This document shows positions 48,231 through 58,977 of a DNA stretch of 64,000 nt, piece after piece. Origin of the DNA: Periconia sp. R9002 (Eukaryota; Ascomycota; Dothideomycetes; Pleosporales; Periconiaceae); contig JAMAHW010000047.1 of the NCBI GenBank assembly GCA_023627715.1, forward strand, positions 227,138 through 291,137. The letters are read 5' to 3'. The notes under the pieces were generated by a model that saw nothing but the letters and a program-made list of their open reading frames with translations, was not told the DNA's origin and searched no databases. The first letter of the stretch is position 1. Every line of letters begins with the position of its first letter. Position numbers and translations under genes: made by a program.

Positions 48231-51200
48231 GCGTGCTATTCTAGCATGTTAGGGGTTGGCCTTGACGAGTGCGTTTGACTTTTAGACGTCCGAATGGACG
48301 TGGTTCACATCATTGATCTTTGCATTGTTGGTATGGAGTTAGCTTATGTAATTCTTCAATTCTATCTTCCTTCGAATACGAGATACCCGTTTCAAAACCT
48401 TTTAGATTTATAATGCATCTCTACTCCCTGCTTGTCAATGTCGTTTGTGTCTGTTTTTTTGCTACACCTTGCACATCAATGTGTGATCGCTCTTCGCTCC
48501 AGATTCGGTTAGCGCGTCGAATGTTGAACCACGTGATATCGACTGTGTTCAGTCAATGTTGGTTCACACGGGCGCAGTCGCCGCGGATCCGGAATCGCCG
48601 CGGGTCTTGAAGTCTAGAGCAGAATCAACCGGTGAAAAATATCTCGCTTCCTTCGCAATTCCACTGGGGCCTGCGAAGGATTGCGAAGGATCATCCTCAT
48701 GCACTGTGGAGTCTGCCCCAATCTTGGATACATCACTGATCCACAAATAACTCCAATCGAAAGCCTTCAACCCACTCACTCACACCATGGCAAACTTAAA
48801 GCCACAAAAAAAACCCTCCCTTCCCTTACAAACACTAAATACCACCAACGCAGACCTAGAGCCACCCGCCTCTTGGACGCCTAACGCCCCTAAGTCACAA
48901 ATTTATTAACCAATTATTTTTATCAGACCTCTCGCTCTCTGCCGTCGTTACCCGACCAACAAACCAGCACATCCTAGCTTAATACCGCCTCACTCCCCCC
49001 ACTCAAGCTACCCACCAGTCTGTCCACGCCATCTAGGTAGTCCGAGCCGACTGCCACTTTCAGAATTTAAGACACACTTGAAAGGAAGAGAAGGAAAGTT
49101 ATATGACCGACGCCGAATTCACGTTCCAGATACTTGAAGAGGTTACGGCGATTTGCTTCTGGTTATTTTTGGCGAGCAAAGCGATCAGTCACTGCTGCTC
49201 TTATTACCGACCGTCCACTACCACCCACACAACACAAAATCCCTTAAAACCGCACGATGAGCGAAAGCAATTCCAGCATTTCAAAAACCGAAGAGAGTCA
49301 AACAAGACGTTCCTAGCATGCATCATTCTAAGTCGGTGTCGTGATCGTCTGTGTAACGGGTCTTCGACATCGTGAATTTTGCGTGATGTTCCCCGAGGGG
49401 TCTGGGTAAGGGATTAGCATGCAAATGCTGAAAAAAAAATACAGTAAGACAAAACTTTATAAAAGCACTGTTTTGGCTCCTTAATACTGTAAAGATTCTA
49501 TAAGAGGCGCTCTAGTCTATATATACTCGATGAAAATCTGAGATTTGTAACGGGATGTGTAGCAGGGCCTCCCAGTTCCTGCGCTGCATAAATAGGGGGG
49601 ATCACTTTTGAAGAAGCATAGGGAAGTATCTTGTCTAGGTTAAACACCCAACGTGACGTGACGTGGTCCGCTCTGTCTTGGTCGATATCTAGTCCTTGAG
49701 GTCAGGTAGTGTGATTGTTTCTTATCAGGCTCGCTGCGATAGAAAAAGACAGATTCTAGGTCTACGGTTGAGGATGTCATCTTCAAGGACACTGAACGCA
49801 AGTAGATGATTTGCCTCATGAAAGGGATGCAGAGATGGGCGGTTGAGAGTGCGAAACGTAACGACACAGAATGTGTTGAAGCTCGTATTGCGGGAGTGAC
49901 GACCAGGATGAGGAGCGACACCAACTGGATCCTTTCAGATGGGACTCAGTCAGGCGCAGTACACAAGCGCCAAAATGAATGGGGTCTAACTAGTATAACA
50001 GCTGACAATTTCTTGTTACTTTTTTTGTTGTGTTTTTATACGGTACGCTTGGTATATACCCCTTTTTTGCTTTTAGAGTTCGGCTTTGTTTTCGGTTTCG
50101 GATTCTATCGATATTACAGTATCTGTTGATTTTCAACTTATAGTAGCAGGGGAATGTGATGAAACGGCAGAAGCCGTTCGTATTTAAATATCAAGAGAGA
50201 TAGCTCTGATATGTATACTGGGTGTTTGCTCTATCCTTCGTCAGCTATATGCTAACAATTAAAGCACAAAGAAACTCTTAGGAATACGAAAGAATTTACC
50301 AAGCTATCATACACAAACCCGGACATACACATTGATGTTCACTTAAAAGTAAGTGAACTACCTACATATTCTTTAACACGCTGTAAATTGCACCAGAACT
50401 ACGTATGTATCAATACGAATACCTCGCTATCCAACCAGTTATTCCACGTAGATTCTCGTATACCGTCACAACCACCAAATCCCAAAACACCCACCCAGCG
50501 CACGAACCCCCCATCTCTCCAACTCCCAAACAAAACCACCTTCCCAATCCATCCCCCACCAAACATACCTCACACACCACCAATCACGCATCCTCTCCAC
50601 TACTCACGTGACAAAACAATGCTGTAAGCATCCCTGCAGCGTTCTGTTGTTCGCAGGCGTTCCAGCGATCGACGGAGGTGCGGAGTTGCCGCATCCGGAA
50701 GGTTGCGCACAGATCGTGAACGTGTGGGGTAAGGGGCCTTAACGTGGACTTGGAGGGGTTGTAAGGTATGGTTCATGAAGAAGGGTTTGTGAGGTTGTTG
50801 ATGGGGGGTAGGAGGATAGAGAGGGAGAATGGGATGGGAGGACGGTGTTTTGGTTGGGGGTTTGGTGGCGTGGTGGGGAGTGATCGGCGGAGGTTGATGG
50901 GGTGGGCGGATGGGCTTGGGGTTTGTACGACGTCGAGGTGAGTTGGATATAGGCTTGTTGTGATCGGTGTGTAATTTGTGATGATGATGTGTTGAGTAAG
51001 GTTGCAAGAAATAGCATAGACTGTTTGTCAAATTACGTTGGGTACATGAATTGCCTTGGTGAGGAGCTTAATTTGTACCTACATCAACGTAGTTGATACG
51101 CCGCTATATAACCATAGCAACTTCATTCTTGCATTTATTTCTGAGGAATATATAGAAAGTTGCGTTTGTTTTCGAGACTATGATACTGAAGCAAATAAAT

Positions 51201-51526
51201 TTAAAAATTCATGTACCTACATGCATGGACCAAACACGAAAACATGAAATACATGCAAGACTAACTCACACGTCAAACCCCCAAATCCCATCAATTGATG
51301 CATAAGAATAACTCGTTATTCCAGCACCCGCAATTACATCAGCCCATTGCCGTTCGTCCAATAAACACAAATCAAGCGTGCTGCTAATATCGCAAAGTCA
51401 CGCACCTGATTAATTCCAAGACTTTCATATATTAATCCTCGCATAACATTTCCCCGCCAACAATCAATCCTATAAACCCCGATCTGCCACCTCTCAAAAC
51501 CAAACCACACAACTCGCCACCACAAA
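48231..51526. other. Gene-poor interval upstream of the UstYa-type gene
   Basis: 3.3 kb. A 90-codon plus-strand frame at 49103-49375 (MTDAEFTFQILEEVTAICFW, with one hydrophobic segment) is the only frame with protein-like texture, but it lacks further support. No repeated peptide cores of a RiPP precursor were seen in the frames I read. Confidence 0.55.
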
Positions 51527-52397
51527 ATGACCCGACACAGCGACGTTACCGATGACGACGAAAGGGCACTCCTAGACGACGCCACGTGGATGAAAAGAAA
51601 AGATCAAAACCGCTGGAGCATCTGCATCGCGTCGATAATAAGTCTCATCGTCGGATTCACGCTCGGAGCGTTCTCGCACAAGCTACCGACGCACGGCATT
51701 TCGCGAGGACCGCTGGAGTCGTATTTCACCTCGGCGGCGTTCGGTATGGTGAATTTAGTTTACGCATTGCAAATGTGTGAGAAATGAAGAGCATACTGGC
51801 TGACGGATCCAAAAGGACAGGATGTGGAGGTTATATTTAAACCGAACATGACGTTTGAGAACGCGACACCCGGGGGAGACGCGGATGCGCTTTGGAATAC
51901 ATTGATGCCTAGTACACCTCCGCATGGCTCTCTTGGCATCGAGATTTGCTGACGATGGTAGTGGGTAGAGGTTTGGTACTGCTCGATGGAGACGACGACC
52001 ATCCCGGTGTTACGCAAACGAAGTCGGTGGCTGCGTTTCACCAGATGCATTGTTTGGTAACGCGAATTTATTCTTCACTTATTTATTCGAGCTGATCGGA
52101 GGATAGGATCATATTAGAAAGGCGCTTTACACCGCCGCGACAAGTTTTTCCGACCCTGAGTATCAAGCACGCGTCCCCGAACTCGAACATCACTGGCGTC
52201 ACTGCTTTGACTACCTGCGTCAAAGTTTGATGTGCAATGCGGATGTTACACTGGAGGACTTGGATTTTGGAGAGGGCAAGGCGTTGGGGAGTGTGACTGG
52301 GTGGGGGACGCAGCATATATGTAGGGACTGGGAAGGATTAAGATATTGGGCTGAAGGAGCAAATCGTGGAGCGTTGCTCAAAGGTGTGGGTAGTTAG
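51527..52397 (+). CDS. UstYa-family oxidase (DUF3328)
   Basis: Four exons, 51527-51748, 51821-51911, 51962-52056 and 52107-52397; 232 aa. One transmembrane segment (ICIASIISLIVGFTLGAF) follows a charged N-terminus. The two family motifs HxxHC are intact: HQMHC at about 131-135 and HWRHC at about 165-169, the latter followed by FDYLRQSLMCNADVTLE and VTGWGTQHICRDW, all typical. Relatives catalyse oxidative cyclisation or other oxidations in fungal ribosomal peptide (ustiloxin-like) and other pathways, probably as membrane-bound enzymes. The exon 1/2 junction is uncertain: donors GTGAAT (used here) and GTTTAC both keep frame with the acceptor after the CTGAC branch site. No second UstY gene or peptide precursor was found nearby. 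Confidence 0.87.
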
Positions 52398-52625
52398 TAG
52401 TGTGCGCGTCACAAATAGACAAGAATTTGGATTCATCTGTCCCGCCACCGTATGACGAATGAAGTGCCTACTCTTAGGAAAAAGGAATTGGTTGGCAAAA
52501 GTGAACATTACATCGACCTACTCCTCCGAACTCGATCGCTTCAATATCAACTGTCCACCAAATAATGACTATACAGCACAACCAGCTCAAAATCCACCGT
52601 CCCTCCTCCCCAATCCACAGTTCAA

Positions 52626-53274
52626 CTAGTAGCTATCACGCTCCAAAACAATACCATTGCACTCCCTCCTCCTCCTAACCTTCTCCGCCGCCACCGCACT
52701 GACCCTCCCCGGCACGACGTCAAAGTTCAAAACCTCCCCATCAATCCCCGTATGTTCGACCGTCTGATTCCCCTCAAGCTCATACGTCGTCGAGTTCCTA
52801 CAAAACAACCGTCAGCAATCTCCCACTACACACACACACACACCACACAAAACAGCACGTCCAAAACAAAAAAAAACGGAAAACAAAAACTCACCAAACC
52901 CACGCCACTCTAACCCAAACATTCGCCCCAACCAGAACCCCCAGATTCTCCTCCTTCCCCGCAACTTCCACACTCCCATTCACCAACTCCCCAACACCGT
53001 CCGTTGATGCGTCCTGCTGCTCAACCGAATGCACCGCTTCGCACTCTTTATACCCATCCTTAGTCGTCCCGACGCACCCGGACGCCGTGAACGCCGGCAT
53101 TCCATATGGTCCGCCTGCGGGGGCCGTGACGTTGAATTCCCAGTAGCACGCCGAGGCCGCGCAGATGCTGTGGAAGTCTGCGATTTTGAGGGCGTAGGGA
53201 GAGCGGCGGGGGGTGGAGGGGAGGGCGAAGGCGGTGGGGAGCAAGAGGAGGATGAGGGTTGGTAGGTTGTACAT
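52626..53274 (-). CDS. Small secreted cysteine-containing protein
   Basis: Two exons, 53274-52895 and 52797-52626; 183 aa. The signal peptide is MYNLPTLILLLLPTAFALPS, followed by TPRRS, a possible processing site. The mature part has CAASACYWEFNVTAPAGGPY, GCVGTTKDGYKECEAV and a final RRRRECNGIVLERDSY, giving about five Cys and several N-glycosylation sites (NVT, NGS, NST, NQT). The pattern CxxxxCYWEFNVT is common in small secreted fungal proteins of unknown function, some effector-like. It converges on the UstYa gene, with about 230 bases between. It has no repeated cores and does not look like a RiPP precursor. The RRRR run near the end is unusual. Confidence 0.83.
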
Positions 53275-54064
53275 TTTTGTTGTGAGGTGAGAGGTTTAAT
53301 GGTGTAAGATATGTAAGAGGGATTGATGAGGAATGAAGAATGACTTGAAAGGTGGATCGTTTGCTTCACTTCTTTCTTCCGGATATTTATATACATTGAT
53401 ATCCAAGAGCCCATCGTGACTTCCCACCTACATCATACCTGTACCCATATTGCCCAACTCTTTTTTTTTTTTTTTTTTTCAAAAATGACGCATCTTCTTC
53501 CCTCCCATACGCAAACGCAACGCACTCAAATCACACGACCCCTCCAAAAAATTCCATCCCCTACATCATACCTACCTTCCCTATCCAAACCCTGCGTCGC
53601 AGAAAAAAAAACGTTTAATTAATACAGATCAATGGCCTCATCGCATTTTGGTTCGCTCGCTAGCGTCAGCGCTCTCTCTCTCGCGTCCCGAGTATACCGA
53701 TTTTTTGAGGTGGCGGGTCCGGAGTCGCGGTTTATGGGGTGTTAACGCCGGGGTGGGGATGGGGAGGGGGTTGTACGTGTGAGGGTTTTTGGGGTGACGG
53801 GGGGGTATGTATGCATGTAGGAAAGTATTGGAAGGTTAGATTGGGTGGTACGGTATATTAGAATGAATGAGTTTCGGGAGGGGTGTAGTACTGGATGGGT
53901 AGAAGTGAGAAGGAGAGGAATTTCGAAACCTTTGTTAGTGTCGAGGGTGGAAATCAATGAATTAGCCCTGCAACATCTCTACATCAATCCTCATGAATTA
54001 CTCCTTCACAAAGCCATCAACCACCCATCTCATACCACCTCTACAAAAAGCCCTCCACATCTCA
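53275..54064. other. Intergenic, promoter of the secreted-protein gene
   Basis: About 790 bases with a T19 run at 53461-53479 and purine-rich DNA near 53740-53820. I see no gene. Confidence 0.65.
53461..53479. repeat. Oligo-T tract
   Basis: Nineteen consecutive T in the promoter-side flank of the small secreted-protein gene, a possible nucleosome-excluding element. The length may be imprecise. Confidence 0.8.
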
Positions 54065-55909
54065 CTACTCAAACCTCACAACTAACCCCCCCTTCCAAGC
54101 CCCTTCCCCGGTAACCTCTTCCCACCTTCCACAAACAAACGTTTCGCTATCAGAAACCCGATGCTCCTTCTCCTGCTCATCAAACCATTTAAAACCCGCG
54201 TCTCCACCCCAATGCCGATGTTGACGTCGTGGGTGCCGGGGCGGGTCAGGGGGGTTTCGAAAGTCGCACCGGACACTTTTCTGCGCAAGCTTCTCACCCG
54301 CGGGATCTACGACGACGGCGCGCGATATCGGACGCCCGCGCCACCCCGCGATCGTGATGTTGGAAAGCGGGTTCGTATCGACGTAGGAGCCAGATGGGGA
54401 GGTGGTGAGGAAGTGGTTGGAGAATTTGAACTGTTGTATTGTGTGATTAGTAAGATTGATTGGTGCTGTCAAGCTTCGTTGATGTGAGACACTCGGGAAT
54501 GAGGGAAATAAGTAAGAAACTTAGCTAATAGCTTACTTACCTTGACGAACTTCGTTTCCTCCTGCTCTAAACTCACTCCATTATCCAAATACACCTCCCC
54601 CTCCGCTTCCATCCCCTCATCCAGCGCGATCAGCACAAACCAATTCCGCCTCCTCGTCTCACCCGTCGTGTTCCCCGGTTCCTGACCCGCAATCACGGCG
54701 CCACCTCGTACGTGCACGGGGATATGCTCCAGTGGTGCTGGGAGACTCACGTTTTGGCCCGGCGCGGCGTGGATCTCAGAGAGGGTGTACCAGTCGTACC
54801 AGCGCGTGCCTTGTGCGATACCCGGGAAGACGCCGTGGGCGGTGGTGAGGAGGGGGGCGAGGACGGGGGTGATGAGGATGCTGGGACCGAGCATGAATTG
54901 GTTGGAGATGTGCGCGAGGGAGGGGTCGTGAGGGAAGTTCCAGGAGAGGGCGCGGAGGACGGTGGAACCGGATGTGTGGGCGGTGTGGAAGAGGGTGTAT
55001 GTGTATCTATTCATGCCTCTTCGTAAGTATTGACCTCTATTTGCGTGTGATGAGTTGGTTGAAAAAGAGTACGGGGGAAAGACGTACGCAAGTAACTGAA
55101 ACCTCACCCTCATCGCCCTCCTCGTCGCCTCAGCCGTCGTCGCCCACCGAAACGCCTAGCATATAAGGAGAATTGAAAGGAAATTACCTGATTCCAAAAC
55201 GTCTGCGTATACTCATTCGGCAGACGAAAAGTCCCCCTTATAGCCTCCGGCAACCCATAAATATTATACTCAGGAACCATGGCTGTCACAACTTCAAGGA
55301 ATTGATCTTCAAACACCAACTTCGTTCCATACGTATCAAACAGCACATCTCCAGCTCCCACCGCACGCTTGACGCGGAACTGAAAAGAAGGCTCGTTGCT
55401 CCATTCAAACAGCAACTCGCTCGTCTCGGCCATACTACCTTCTTCAATCTTCCCGCTCGGACTGAGCGAATCATCCAGGATATAAAGAGAGCGGTTAGAA
55501 GGAACTATATACTTGGGGTAAATTTTGACGTTCAGACGCGTTGCGTTTTGATATTGCACATTTAAGATTAAGTCGGGGATGTCGTTGCCGTAGGCATTGC
55601 ATGCTTCGCCGGCGAGAGTTAGGTCGGCGAGAATACTCGCGTCTGAGATGCGGACGTTGCTTGCTGTGTAACCGAGACAGACTTGTTGCGCGTTGGGGGC
55701 AGCCGGGTCGAGGACGTTGGGAGTTACGCTTGGGGCGAGGTTGGCGGAGCATTTGAGGGTTGGTGTGTGGGTGAATGTGTTGGGGCCTGGGGGTTGGTCG
55801 AGGGTAGTTTGGGCTTTGGGGATGCAGTTTAGAAGAAGTCATGAGAGGAGTGTAGGTACTTACCTTGAATGATGCCGATGAATACTGTGATGGTGAAGAA
55901 GAACCGCAT
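54065..55909 (-). pseudogene. GH31 alpha-glucosidase relative lacking its catalytic barrel
   Basis: Five exons, 55909-55864, 55813-55188, 55155-55088, 55006-54541 and 54430-54065, give an open frame of 523 aa. Signal peptide: MRFFFTITVFIGIIQ. The N-terminal beta-sandwich of family GH31 is intact, from CLGYTASNVRISDASILADL through LLFEWSNEPSFQFRVKRA to RLPNEYTQTFWNQ. The next exon (AFRWATTAEATRRAMRVRFQ) already belongs to the end of the catalytic barrel, followed by YTYTLFHTAHTSGSTVLRAL and the C-terminal beta domains. The roughly 350-400 residues between these, including the DMNE nucleophile segment and the acid/base region, are absent. The two parts are joined by a putative 32-nt intron with no clear branch site. 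It is either a decayed gene with an internal deletion or an expressed non-catalytic sugar-binding remnant. Normal secreted members are about 850-1000 aa. Confidence 0.85.
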
Positions 55910-56579
55910 TGTTTTTGTAAAAGGACGAAAAAGCTTGGACGACTTCGTTTACACAGTTGATCCTCCATGTTTGCGCAATCTTTATATGTATGACTTACTC
56001 ACTTCCCGACATTAAATGAAATCATCATACTTCCCCATCTCCCCGCACAAACATTCACCTGCAACCTGGGGCATAAGTTTCTGTTCAAAGTGGTTAAAAC
56101 TGCATGACATCTACGATGCCGGAATGGATTCCGAACAGGAACACGAAAAAAAAGTTCGGAGACCAAGTCCGACCGCGCTAAGTGGATAATCATTCCTACA
56201 TTTCCTGGTTTTGGTCTCTTTTGGTACGTAATTGGGTATTCAGGGACTAATATCGTGGTCATTTTTTGTTGCGGGGGATGCGGAGAAAGGGTGCGCATCG
56301 GAAAGCGGAGGGAGGGTTCTTCGATTCTAAGTTCGTTCTCAAGTGCCGTTTCCAGGATCGCTCCCCGCGACCTGTAACGACGCGGAGCTGTTTAAAAATG
56401 CCAGAATTGCTTCAATCTGGAATAGGGGTTTTTTTCATCATGTCAGGAAGAGAATCATTAGTAAATAGGTATCATTATTATTCATATAGACGTCCCCGCT
56501 CTTTTCTTCCAGAGAAAAAGAGGGGGCGACGTGAACTAGTTAATAGGTAGCTACATAAAAGCTCCTAACATACACAACG
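55910..56579. other. Intergenic, promoter of the GH31-like gene
   Basis: About 670 bases between the GH31 start and the stop of the next transporter, both on the minus strand. I see no gene or strong repeat. Confidence 0.65.
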
Positions 56580-58511
56580 CTAAGCAATCCCTCGATCCAC
56601 CACACCTCCTTTGACCAGGCGTTCCTCTCTCTCCCTCCTCCACGCCGCGCCCCAAACCCACTCCCCCACCACCAACGGCACCCCCATACACACAATAAAA
56701 GCGAGACCTAGGAACGCCGGGCCAGCCTCAACATACCTGACCATCCACTGTATACCCGCCACTCCAGAACCCGCAAACACGCCTTTGACGAAATTCGCGG
56801 CGATGGAGGCGGCTGGCGCGTCTAGTGGCCATAGGTCCGACACGAGCGTTTGGTGGATGCCGCAGATGGCGTGGGCGGTTGTGGCGATGAGGAATTGTAG
56901 GAGGAGTGGAACGGTGAGCCAACCAGGAAGGGAGGTGAGAGAAGGGTACATGAGGGTGAACCCGTAGAAGGAGGTTGAGATGATAAAGAGGATGATGAGG
57001 CCTGGGAGACGGGCTAGTCGGGTGCGCTCGAGCGGGAAGTCGGACGGGAGCGAGAGTTTGGAGATTGTGATGGAGGCGGGGAGGTCGTTTGAGTCTTTGT
57101 AGGCGGTGGTTGCGGCGGTGAAGTCGGAGGCGAGGAGGTTGCCAATTAGGGAGGTCCCGGCGATGGTGCCAAGGATGTTGGGGAGAAAGAAAAAACCGAA
57201 GCAGGAGGGCGCGAAGGAGTTGTGGAAGGCTGTTTCGAAGATGGGTACCGTGCTGACGGTCACCATTATCCAGATTCCGTAGACGATGCTGGGGAAGAGG
57301 AGGTTGGGGAGGATGTCCTTTTCACGGAGGAGGTGCAGGGGGCGGAGGAAGCTTGTCGCAGAAACACGTGGGGTAGCTCGGGGGGAGAGGAGAGGGGATT
57401 CGTGCTGCAGTAAGCTCAGGAATTTGAGGCGGTGGATGAGCGGGACGTGGATTCCTTTCAGGGGGACGGTGCCGTTGCCTGCGATGGGGCGCAGGGTTTC
57501 GGGCAGGAAGACGACGATGGTGACGAGGTAGGTGAGGCCGAGGGCGAAGAGGAGGATGGCGACGCAGCGGAAGTCGATGCTGGCCGTCATCAGGCCGCCG
57601 ATGACGGGAGTGAAGAAGAGGGTCGCGTTACGGACGTGTTGGTAGATGGTAACGTAGTAAGGTCGGTAGGCGGAGGGGACAATGTCTTGAATCACGGCGC
57701 AGCCGATGGATACGAGGGAGGCTACGCCGGCTCCTTGGAAGCCACGACTGACGAGCCACATGGGATAGGTCCAGGAGAGGCTGAGGTTGATGGTGGTTAT
57801 CATGTAGACCACAAGTGAGCACATGTAGATGGTTCGTCGGCCTAGAGCATCGATGAGTGGCTGCCAGAAGATAGGTGCAACCCCTTGCACGATAAGGAAG
57901 AAGGTAATGGATAGATTAATGGCCTGGATGCTCACTTGGAGATCCTGCGTCTGTCAGTCTTCACACGTCAATGTTGTAGATGAGGGTATCCATACCGTGG
58001 CGATCGTACTGATCCCAGGGAGGTAACTGTAAAATGTAAAGGCGGGCAACATCCCAGTTGCTGAGATGATTGCAACAACGATCAATTTTTCTTTATCCGT
58101 GAAGACATGGTACGGCTCAGCGATTGGATTCTTCTCCGGCTTAAACGTCACCACCTCATAAAAGCTAACCTTTGACATGCGTTGCTCAGGAGGGGGCGTC
58201 GTCTTTTCGTCAGAAGGATACGGAGGTGGTGCAGTCGACCGCTCATACTCAATCAAGGACATGGCTTTTTTGCTGGGGACGGGCGGCGCATCGGGAGCGG
58301 TCGTGAAGACAACATCGTCCGAGTCATCGCGAAAGCTTTCTGAGTCGAACTGGTTACGCGGAGAGAACATGCGGATGTTGGAACTGCCCATCGTATAGAT
58401 TCCCAAGCCGATTTCGCGCCATCCTTCCAGCGTCGTGAAGCGCTGCGATAAACGCTTGTCGACGACATACCAAGTGCTGCTTCGGACCGAGGGTTCGTAG
58501 AGGGACCCCAT
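56580..58511 (-). CDS. MFS multidrug transporter, DHA1 (drug:H+ antiporter-1) type
   Basis: Two exons, 58511-57996 and 57944-56580; 626 aa with this start. The intron has a GTATGG donor and a GCAG acceptor after CTGAC. A cytosolic N-terminus of about 130 residues is rich in Pro, Ser and acidic residues. Helix 1 is IVVAIISATGMLPAFTFYSY; helices 2-3 include QPLIDALGRRTIYMCSLVVY, the D-x-x-G-R-R/K MFS loop motif; and VSRGFQGAGVASLVSIGCAV holds the RxxQGxG motif of helix 4 typical of DHA1 exporters. Twelve helices fit. Relatives export drugs, polyamines or organic acids from the plasma membrane. The start is uncertain: in-frame Met at 58391 and 58613 are alternatives. Position next to the GH31-like and membrane-protein genes does not reveal the substrate. 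Confidence 0.87.
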
Positions 58512-58977
58512 CGTGAAGTTGAGGTTCAGCTGGCCAGTGCAGGAGGAGGACGAGGCGTATCGCTTTTGGGCGACAACATGCCAGGTTTCGCAGGCACTCC
58601 AGAAGGCTTTCAAAAAGTGTTGGGAAGGTCGCAGTTGTACAGGTTATGTCATGTTGCAGGTTGAGATGGCGGCGAGGCTGGTGGTGCTCGTGTGGTTTTG
58701 ATGGTTTGGGGTGCGGGAACACCATCACACCCATGTGAAACATGGCAGGTTTGGAGACCTGTCAACTTGTCGGGCAAGTGTTGCAGCATTTGTCAAACCA
58801 GAGCCCGGCAGAACAAAGATCCGAGCTCAGACCAAGATTTGGGCTCGGAAAAAATATTTGTCATTTGTCAAAAAGGTGTACACCTAAGAAAAATTCGCAT
58901 CATGTACAGATACTAATAAAAATTTAAATATTATACAGGTGGGTGGTGGTGGAAAGATCGCCGTGGCGCTGCCTCGC
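58512..58977. other. Short intergenic region
   Basis: About 470 bases between two minus-strand genes; it may contain the transporter's leader. I see no further gene. Confidence 0.6.

Noticed and set aside
49103..49375. 90-codon plus-strand frame with one hydrophobic stretch
   Set aside because: A single short frame without other support; it could be a real small protein but cannot be claimed.
52626..53274. Small secreted protein considered as the peptide precursor for the UstYa oxidase
   Set aside because: It has a signal peptide and one RRRR run, but no repeated core peptides flanked by dibasic sites.
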